From Deltaproteobacteria bacterium (GTDB lineage Bacteria; Desulfobacterota; Deferrimicrobia; Deferrimicrobiales; Deferrimicrobiaceae), in contig JAGGAJ010000042.1 in NCBI GenBank assembly GCA_017889845.1, positions 1-11,643 on the forward strand: DNA of 11,643 nucleotides, written 5' to 3'. Shown one piece after another: positions 7,701-11,643 of this stretch. The translations under genes were made by a program, and so were the position numbers. The notes beneath the pieces are model-generated. The model was not told where the DNA came from. It saw only the letters and a program-made list of their open reading frames with translations, and did no database searches. Within the stretch, counting starts at the first letter, position 1. Every line of letters begins with the position of its first letter.

Positions 7701-9527
7701 GTCCTCTGGCTCCTCGAGGAGGGAAAACGCGTCTCCGGCGCCGTCCTGCTCCCCGACGAGCAGAACGCCATCCCCTCTCTGCCGGCGGAAGCTTCCGCGG
7801 CGCCCGGCAGCGCGTCCGGCAATGTGGCCGTCGTCACCGGAGGGATGCGGAACCTCGGCCGGGAGATCTCCCTGCGCCTGGCGGCCGAGAAGGCCACCGT
7901 GGTCATCGGAAGCCGGTACCCCCAGACGGACACTCCCGACCCGGAGCAGGCGGTGAAGGCGAGGGCGGAACTCGCCGCCGCCGACGCAACCCTTTCCCGG
8001 ATGCGCCGCTCCGGGGGCCGCGCCCTGTGGGTCAACGCGGACGTGTCCCGCCCGGAAAGCGTCCACGCCCTCCTGCGGGAGGCGAAAAACCGGTTCGGCC
8101 GGGTGGACGTCCTGGTGAACAACGCCGGCGCGGGCGGAAACTTCTCGCGCGTCGGGGAGGTGATGCGGGAACACCGGGGAAATTTCGCGTCCGTGCTGGC
8201 GGCGAACTTCCTGGGCGCCTGGGAGGCCATGACCATCGCACGGGAGATCATGCGGGCGCAGGAGGGGGGCGGCGCGATCGTCAACGTGTCCACCCACTAC
8301 GCCGACCACCCGTACCTGTTCCGGACGATCTACACGGTCTCCAAGATCCTCCTCAAGGCGCTGACGCTTTCGGCGCGGGCCGATCTCGCCGGGGACGGGA
8401 TCTCTGTCTCCGACGTCGCCCCGACGCTCATCGCCGGCCCCCGGATGGAATGGGTGATGAAGAACTACGCCACGAAGTTCTCCGCGGGGTTCGGGGAGTT
8501 CCCCTCCCTTCCCGCGGCGGCGCGGAAGGAGCTCACGGAGCTGTTCCTGCACTCCTTCGACGGCTCCCTCTCCCCCGGGCAGCGGGAGGACGCGTCCGGG
8601 AAGTTCCTCTCGGTCCTCCGGGCGCAGAGAGGGGCGAAGGGCGCACGGGAGGAAATCGAGGCGTGGTACGGGCGGATCCGGGAGTGGTTCCGTTCCACGG
8701 TGCCGTCGGCCCCGCCGGGGAACGAGCAGGTGGCGGAAGCGGTGATGTTCGCCGTGAAGGACGGACGTTTCCTGGAGAACCCGTTCCTGGCCATCACGAC
8801 GCTGCCTCCCTTTTCCTCCTTTCCTCCGGTTCCGGGGGCGCGGAAAACAATGTCCGTCTCCGAGCCGGGGCTGGTCGTCTCAACCGGCTCCGCCGGTCCG
8901 CTCCACCGGAGGCTGCACGAAGCTCTCACGCAGAGGGGGGCCCGGATCACCTCGGTGTCCGACGCGGAGACCCCTCCGGGACAGGCGCGGGTCACCCGCC
9001 CGGCACCGGGCGCCGGCGCGTCGGGACGGTCGCGGTCGCAGGAGACGCAGCAACGGGCGATGGACCTGTCCGATCCGAATGTCGTGGAGCCGTGGCTGGA
9101 CAACTCCCTCGTCGGCGGCGCCCCCCCCTCCTTCGGGGTCCTTCTGGTGGGCCTCACGGCGGGAGACAGGGGCGTGCTCGACTTCACCCTCGAGGAGAAG
9201 CGCCGGCACGTCGACCACGTGCAGAAGGCGGTCACCCTGTTCGCGGAGTCCGCCCGGGCGGTGCGGGACGGCGGGCATCTCATCGTCGTCGCCCCCCCCC
9301 GGGAGTCCGGGGAGGGGCATCTGCTCCTCGCGGCGCTGCGACAGACGGTGCGCACGTTCCTCGCGGAACAGCATTTCCTGCCTTCCCCGAAGAAGCTGCG
9401 CATCTCCCTCATGGCGGCCCCGGCGGCGGGGGCGGAGCGGGACATCGAGCGCGACGTGCTGGCGATCCTCTCCGGGACCGAAGCGCCGAGGGTCGAGCCC
9501 GTGCCGGTGGGCTACCTGCGACCGTAA
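1791..9527 (+). CDS. Giant MDR-crotonase-(SDR)4 multienzyme, probable acyl-CoA reductase/hydratase/dehydrogenase
   Basis: A 2578-aa cytoplasmic protein with no signal peptide or membrane segment. (1) Residues about 30-355: zinc-free medium-chain reductase resembling crotonyl-CoA reductase/carboxylase (IPGSDALG, GYETHDGFNAQF, nucleotide loop GGGKGTSFAG 199-208). (2) About 365-560: second, degenerate Rossmann unit (VLVWGADRSAR) ending in a Ccr-like GSH (515-517) and RLLAGGRI. (3) About 600-905: crotonase with oxyanion-hole segments AGADVKEF (666-673) and GFALGGGNELAM (708-719), catalytic Glu716 and Glu736. (4) About 925-1445: unassigned, partly helical. (5) About 1450-1745: SDR with TGGGTGMG (1460-1467), Arg1486-Arg1487 suggesting NADPH, NNAG (1543-1546), Asn1570, Tyr1621 but Gln1625 for Lys. 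(6) About 1750-1995: degenerate SDR. (7) About 2008-2350: SDR with TGGMRNLG (2016-2023), NNAG (2110-2113), Thr2168, Tyr2181, Lys2185. (8) About 2355-2578: degenerate SDR-like end. No carrier or ketosynthase motif is present. It probably interconverts 3-oxo-, 3-hydroxy-, enoyl- and acyl-CoA; substrate and direction are inferred, not shown. Confidence 0.9.
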   Translation: MSESTAPTGESWPLGIPPTLGVPLPPRMRALTIRRNRYGPPSLSVRCELVPTPRLRPTDAKRVLVSLLATGPNFNTNFAALGLPVPVFGKGDPETVHIPGSDALGIVVDAGPAVSALKVGQAVILDSWTGRNIRGYETHDGFNAQFAVVDEERAIPVTGALREHTPERLAAMLLAYGTAYRAVVERLAVRPGDSVLVLGGGKGTSFAGAQIAKALGARVVLVGSNPALAQGLIVRGMADAFVDRRALPAAVFGVLSPEETQESWERRTEPFRQAVLAANGGNPVDAVFEHTGGENFPLLVSVLSPGGSLAFFGATGRGLKGEYKETFFHGGRRFVMDARWVWMRQKQVLFRSDRPAEMFDEIGLPPGRRVLVWGADRSAREFVRAALARSAEVVVVASRSREKRGLAALGRMGIPPTHVVDRDALTLPEDMPDPLTPEGGMNPVYASGFMRHAQALGKALWKVFGPRVSPDVVVDRADQSTLHFSTFVARDFDERDVLPCGTVLVRGKGDLTIRGSHMYCAAQGAEVVRLLAGGRIVMDQEDLEITDLAGLPGLQQRMLDGTMRKPKGVALVQADRPGRTIAEYEEIFRGDAAHAADPAGHRYLDVRIVAEVAVVTVTRPEALNALSGSLLGQLGGLVREVSSDGAIQGRKVRAIVLTGAGRSFVAGADVKEFHGSSADAVGALAWKNISVFSELENLPVPVVALVDGFALGGGNELAMSAHYRIVTENALLGQPEVKLGIIPGYGGMQRLPRLVGPARAAELCVNGEPVDAHVAVAIGLADEFAPSASALPRAVAVARDFAAGRSAAPRRDWDAIAAGQKGELARLFGRPDVRAILDAPTPGKDQAGDLRASRLAAARDALVAMRHGYERGFADGLRNDARMFGAVAASPGGQEWVGRFLSKDPAQSSLLTLLPPADAEEQPVTKKAPGDRPISFQEIGAIAATLKEKIRSGGVTPLPRKILNEVVALLGERPAPDILREVDPKRAEGVNRTVASLLSRGKIAVRVVDLGDDEGFRRENARPTCEVLLVERDGDVLWEGKKRYRPEKGDHPRIFLPKAFLERNASRPHVAYQAIVHPILEWVFGYPHMVAVLSESAFNFAVPAEGAGALSDLNRYIAERAGADHDFAYFHRILGDAYEPDDFRKEELANFFGGHEGKVNTVLSRAREMGARYRDAVTEARETARGDIAREQVTKGRAALGEGDADRALQLLRQLVSSPETPAPYRGEASDLLAVAIRSYALGADPDFEGLSVANGEVITESWAGPKAKELGGLLSLSLSVALRHAAGAGAGDTVAGGPAPRMVHVVRELERPSGKFIDGNDGTHWVFERAFVERFLEGVSSGTTAETVAALLACRFLRDAAFPDEKLSIERQYTAAVKGTLEGYRFYQGLPPDTRRDMAAFYDRYPPADHLFQLFASLEKEGNPARASHLIRSVTARTHSFRHVQYPDTSLAGKVVVITGGGTGMGRSLALEAARRGGNVVLTGRRPGPLLSTKADMDDLTRHLGLTNQTLAVQGDVSDPKYVGEMFEQIEREFGRIDVLYNNAGVSGPVMFGSAYEEGHFDEYREAVNIHLTGSWMASLEAARVMESQPGGGTIVMVGTFYSESIHRHVLHAYPGRLPYTSAQSAKLALGDYLAWALAGKNVTVLSLNPSAVSTERLQKGTGVFDKGSRARARIGRNVPPEALERDTLERTVGHAFVDPKDFAALALEVAGGPFRRTIGGTRLPMGGVTYEQAPGVIPSPAALSRYPDIVGKVALLVVGRPLAGDLPLIEASAVALARSGAAVVLAGSRPEVLEPVALKINSRGGEGTATVCPVNLSHAAHVQELFDSLPRIDALLYFTGSVDWKRPLTTLPHDEWTDMVEHFGALPRFFCWQAERRMDRDGTDGSIVIVGPDLSGVPSIRERNLVQVFQAMLRPAVATEAMERALMRKAQTEGTAPARVADVNIGLVLPGRTDGRNRQARPEATAASVLWLLEEGKRVSGAVLLPDEQNAIPSLPAEASAAPGSASGNVAVVTGGMRNLGREISLRLAAEKATVVIGSRYPQTDTPDPEQAVKARAELAAADATLSRMRRSGGRALWVNADVSRPESVHALLREAKNRFGRVDVLVNNAGAGGNFSRVGEVMREHRGNFASVLAANFLGAWEAMTIAREIMRAQEGGGAIVNVSTHYADHPYLFRTIYTVSKILLKALTLSARADLAGDGISVSDVAPTLIAGPRMEWVMKNYATKFSAGFGEFPSLPAAARKELTELFLHSFDGSLSPGQREDASGKFLSVLRAQRGAKGAREEIEAWYGRIREWFRSTVPSAPPGNEQVAEAVMFAVKDGRFLENPFLAITTLPPFSSFPPVPGARKTMSVSEPGLVVSTGSAGPLHRRLHEALTQRGARITSVSDAETPPGQARVTRPAPGAGASGRSRSQETQQRAMDLSDPNVVEPWLDNSLVGGAPPSFGVLLVGLTAGDRGVLDFTLEEKRRHVDHVQKAVTLFAESARAVRDGGHLIVVAPPRESGEGHLLLAALRQTVRTFLAEQHFLPSPKKLRISLMAAPAAGAERDIERDVLAILSGTEAPRVEPVPVGYLRP

Positions 9528-9805
9528 GTAGCTGAGGACACGGTAGCGGGGCGCCCTTCCCCTCTCACGAGTACGCTACGGGAGCTCCGCCTCCGGGAGG
9601 GGGGCCGTTCGCATCCGACCGCCCGGCTCCCCGGCTCCGACCAGCGATCGTGCCTTGCGACCGTCTCCCCGACCTTCGGCCACATTCATCGCGAAGCATT
9701 GGCTGCCCCTCTAACGACAGCGGGGTCTCCGCCGGTTCCACACTTGCGGTCTCCGCTCAGACCCCCCTCCCTCCGGCATCCGCTCCTCAGGAGTCTAGGT
9801 GTACG
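9528..9805. other. Gene-poor stretch between convergent genes
   Basis: No gene is called with confidence here. It holds a separated inverted repeat GTAGCG (9543-9548) and CGCTAC (9574-9579), the 9-mer GTACGCTAC twice (9571-9579 and 9801-9809, the latter inside GTGTA-CGC-TACAC over the end of the next gene), and GGTCTCCGC twice (9724-9732 and 9748-9756). No strong hairpin with a T tract was found for either convergent gene. A 58-codon minus-strand frame (9565-9741) with unusual codon use is described as a finding. The stretch could be a decayed insertion. Confidence 0.5.
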
Positions 9806-10798
9806 CTACACGTGGTTGCGCAGCATCAGTTCCACGGGGTGAGGATCGAGGAACACCTGGCGCGCAAGGTAGGCGATTCCGTGTTTCCGGACGTAGTGGC
9901 GAACGAGCGTGACGGGGACGACGAGGGGAATGAGTCTCCGCCGGTACTGATCGATAACAGCAATAAGTTCCTGTTTTTCATCGCTTGAAAGCATTTTTTT
10001 CAAGTGACCCATCATATGCGTCAGCACGTCGGCGCACTTCTTCGGCGTCGCCTTGTGCGCCAGCGCGGCCATGAACAGGGCCTGATATTTTTCATGCAGG
10101 ATCCCCACGGGAAGTTCCTTCGCACCCGCCACGAGGCGTCCCATTTCCTCGTAATGCCCCCGGTCGTGCGACAGGAGCAGCATCTTGTGGTCCGTGTGGA
10201 AATCCACCAGCGCCCCCCTCGAGAGGGGCCTTCCCAGGAGGTCCCGGAAGCGGCGGAAGCAGAAAACCCGCTGGATGAACATCTCCCGCAGGACCGGGTC
10301 CGTGAGTCGCCCCTCCTCTTCCACCGGGATCAGGGGGAACCGTTCCATGAACATCCGCGTGAAGATCCCCGCCCCCGTCCGGGCCGGTGCGCCTTCCCCC
10401 GCGTACACTTTCACCCGCTCCATCCCCGAACTCGGGGAGTCTTTCTTGCATATGTAGCCGCACAGGTCAAGCCGGGACAACTCGTCGAGCCGCGCACCCG
10501 CCCACCGCACCATCCTCTCCGTGTGATCCTCCCCCGTGCGCCCCGTCACAAGGCGGGGACGCTTCGGGTCGCCCACGAGGCGCATCGCCTCCCGGGGAAC
10601 GGGCAGCCCGCAGTCGACCTCGGGGCAGACGGGCACCCACGTGACGAACGGGCCCAACGTTTCCATGAGGAACGGATCCCGCTTGTGCCCGCCATCGTAG
10701 CGGACCTTTTCTCCCAGAAGGCAGGCGCTGACGAGAATGCGGATCGGTTCGCCCGCGCTGCCTGCTGTGGAACCGGGCCGTTCCGCCGCGGGTGTCAT
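9806..10798 (-). CDS. DUF523-DUF1722 protein, probable Fe-S thiouracil/4-thiouridine desulfidase (RudS-like)
   Basis: 330 aa in two domains. Residues about 19-165 are DUF523, the TudS family, in which [4Fe-4S] enzymes remove sulfur from thiouracil. The visible signature is SACLLGEKVRYDG (24-36), PVCPEVDCGLPVPRE (56-70) and CGYICKKDSPSSG (113-125). Cys26, Cys58 and Cys117 are the likely cluster ligands and Glu60 and Ser121 the likely active-site residues, by family analogy. Residues about 195-310 are DUF1722 (YbgA-like), with FHTDHKMLLLSHD and HEKYQALFMAALAHKATPK. The two-domain fusion is, to my knowledge, the form reported to remove 4-thiouridine from tRNA (RudS), so tRNA sulfur turnover is the best guess. 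The ATG overlaps the livF stop as ATGA, implying translational coupling to the transport operon. The 18-residue N-terminal tail before the fold is low-complexity and has no alternative start. Confidence 0.85.
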   Translation of the reverse strand: MTPAAERPGSTAGSAGEPIRILVSACLLGEKVRYDGGHKRDPFLMETLGPFVTWVPVCPEVDCGLPVPREAMRLVGDPKRPRLVTGRTGEDHTERMVRWAGARLDELSRLDLCGYICKKDSPSSGMERVKVYAGEGAPARTGAGIFTRMFMERFPLIPVEEEGRLTDPVLREMFIQRVFCFRRFRDLLGRPLSRGALVDFHTDHKMLLLSHDRGHYEEMGRLVAGAKELPVGILHEKYQALFMAALAHKATPKKCADVLTHMMGHLKKMLSSDEKQELIAVIDQYRRRLIPLVVPVTLVRHYVRKHGIAYLARQVFLDPHPVELMLRNHV

Positions 10799-11520
10799 GT
10801 CCTTCGCCCTGCCTCCTCGCCGAGATACGCCTCGCGCACCTTCGGGTTTTCCCGAAGCCCGGTCGCCTCCCCGGAAAGAACGATTTCCCCCGTCTCGAGA
10901 ACATATGCCCTGCTGGCCACGGAGAGGGCCATGGAGGCGTTCTGCTCGACGAGCAGGATCGTGGCCCCGGCCCGGTTGATCTCGGCGATCATGCGGAATA
11001 TCTCGTCCACCAGCACGGGGGACAGCCCCATCGACGGCTCGTCGAGGAGAAGGAGGTCCGGACGCTGGACCACCGCCCGGCCGATGGCGAGCATCTGCTG
11101 CTCCCCGCCCGACAGGGTCCCGGCAATCTGGGACGCCCGCTCCGAGAGGCGGGGGAACAGGGCGAAGACCCGCCCGAAGCTCTCCTCCACCTCCGTTCGC
11201 GATTCCCGGGTGTACGCCCCCATCTCGAGGTTTTCCCGGACGGTCATGTCCGCGAAGACGCCCCGCCCTTCCGGGACGTGGGCGATCCCGAGGCGGACGA
11301 TCCGGTGCGGGGCCAGTCCGGCGATCGGCTTCCCGTTATGGACGATGCTGCCGGAGGCCGGACGGACGACGCCGGAGATCGCGCGCAGCGTGGTGCTCTT
11401 TCCCGCGCCGTTCGCCCCGATCAGGGAAACGATCTCCCCGCTCCCGACGGTGAAGGAGACGTCCCGAAGGGCTTGTACCCCGCCATAAAAAACGTTCAGT
11501 TTATCGACATGTAACAGCAA
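10795..11520 (-). CDS. livF: Branched-chain amino acid ABC transporter ATPase LivF
   Basis: 241 aa, close to the usual LivF length. One of two cytoplasmic ATPases that drive a LivHM-type importer for branched-chain or related amino acids (sometimes aromatic acids or amides). Walker A is GANGAGKST (35-43), the Q-loop position carries the LivF-type VPEGRGVF (82-89), the ABC signature is LSGGEQQ (136-142), Walker B is LLLLDEP ending in Asp160-Glu161, and the H-switch position is Gln193 in VEQN, as is normal for LivF. The start is TTG with AAGGA (11528-11532) 7 nt upstream; the frame is closed by a stop shortly before it, so no longer form exists. It follows livG by 18 bp and overlaps the next gene by 4 bp. 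Substrate specificity cannot be read from the ATPase. Confidence 0.96.
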   Translation of the reverse strand: MLLHVDKLNVFYGGVQALRDVSFTVGSGEIVSLIGANGAGKSTTLRAISGVVRPASGSIVHNGKPIAGLAPHRIVRLGIAHVPEGRGVFADMTVRENLEMGAYTRESRTEVEESFGRVFALFPRLSERASQIAGTLSGGEQQMLAIGRAVVQRPDLLLLDEPSMGLSPVLVDEIFRMIAEINRAGATILLVEQNASMALSVASRAYVLETGEIVLSGEATGLRENPKVREAYLGEEAGRRT

Positions 11521-11538
11521 TGCCGAATCCTTCCCATG

Positions 11539-11643
11539 TCAATTTCCACCGGTGGATCCTTTCCTTCCCAGGTACGCCTCCACCACCCTGGGGTCCCGCT
11601 GGATCGCGGCCGGGACCCCCCGGGCGATGACCTGCCCGAAGTC
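11539..11643 (-). CDS. livG: Branched-chain amino acid ABC transporter ATPase LivG, C-terminal end only
   Basis: The last 34 codons and TGA of a gene that continues past the window edge. The translation begins DFGQVIARGVP and ends RDPRVVEAYLGRKGSTGGN, which is the standard C-terminus of LivG (a 'G..IA.G.P..v...P.VieAYLG' pattern). Lying 18 bp upstream of livF on the same strand, it confirms a livG-livF order, with the permease and binding-protein genes presumably farther out. The partner role is the second ATPase of the heterodimer. Confidence 0.9.
   Translation of the reverse strand, partial: DFGQVIARGVPAAIQRDPRVVEAYLGRKGSTGGN

Noticed and set aside
2315..8552. Several antisense frames of 400-825 codons opposite the giant gene
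   Set aside because: Low-complexity Arg/Pro/Ser/Gly-rich translations without motifs or ribosome sites; mirror-image shadows of the same codon bias.
1791..9527. Reading the giant gene as a modular polyketide or fatty acid synthase
   Set aside because: No ketosynthase, acyltransferase, thioesterase or phosphopantetheine-carrier motif was found; the reductase and crotonase modules belong to CoA-thioester families.
4079..9535. A plus-strand frame open for about 1818 codons overlapping the giant gene
   Set aside because: Its translation is dominated by Arg, Gly, Pro and Ala with no family motif. It is the out-of-frame shadow expected from extreme GC third-position bias, while the overlapping frame has clear enzyme motifs throughout.
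9541..9600. Possible group II intron domain V or intrinsic terminator after the giant gene
   Set aside because: The GTAGCG/CGCTAC arms are short and 25 nt apart, there is no T tract, and the conserved domain V catalytic triad and bulge pattern was not seen.
9783..9793. Short palindrome CTCCT-C-AGGAG
   Set aside because: Five-base arms with a one-base centre are expected by chance in this composition and have no supporting context.

Overview
The window is very G+C-rich, with strongly G/C-biased third codon positions, and reads as chromosome from a high-GC bacterium. The gene mix (alanine dehydrogenase, cold-shock protein, Liv-type ABC ATPases, a DUF523-DUF1722 protein, a giant acyl-CoA-type multienzyme) would suit a deltaproteobacterial or Desulfobacterota-like heterotroph. 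That taxonomic guess is inference from style only. No tRNA, rRNA, CRISPR array, intact mobile element or phage gene was seen.

Layout: on the minus strand, 46-1164 encodes alanine dehydrogenase (ald), preceded by a 66-aa cold-shock protein (1227-1427). A perfect 10-bp hairpin lies between them. A sigma70-like promoter for this pair reads leftward at about 1640-1669, leaving a roughly 200-nt cold-shock leader. The plus strand from 1791 to 9527 is one uninterrupted gene for a 2578-aa multidomain protein with a strong ribosome binding site. A 278-bp gene-poor stretch follows. The right end is a minus-strand operon: livG (3' end only), livF, and a DUF523-DUF1722 protein whose start overlaps the livF stop by 4 bp.

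The giant protein is the centre of interest. Its modules in order are: (1) a medium-chain reductase resembling crotonyl-CoA reductase/carboxylase, with a second degenerate Rossmann unit; (2) a crotonase-fold hydratase with both catalytic glutamates; (3) about 520 residues I cannot assign; (4) four consecutive short-chain-dehydrogenase (SDR) units. Of the SDR units, the third has the Tyr-x3-Lys motif, the first has Tyr-x3-Gln, and the second and fourth have lost the recognisable catalytic and cofactor motifs. The set amounts to an enoyl reductase, a hydratase and a ketoreductase on one chain, with no ketosynthase, acyltransferase or carrier-protein motif. I infer a self-contained machine that interconverts 3-oxoacyl-, 3-hydroxyacyl-, enoyl- and acyl-CoA. 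Its true substrate and direction cannot be read from the sequence.

The flanking genes look like ordinary housekeeping and transport: alanine/pyruvate interconversion, RNA chaperoning, branched-chain amino acid (or related) uptake, and a probable iron-sulfur desulfidase. Nothing shows that they are functionally tied to the giant enzyme, which is transcribed as a single-gene unit divergent from the cold-shock gene and convergent with the liv operon.
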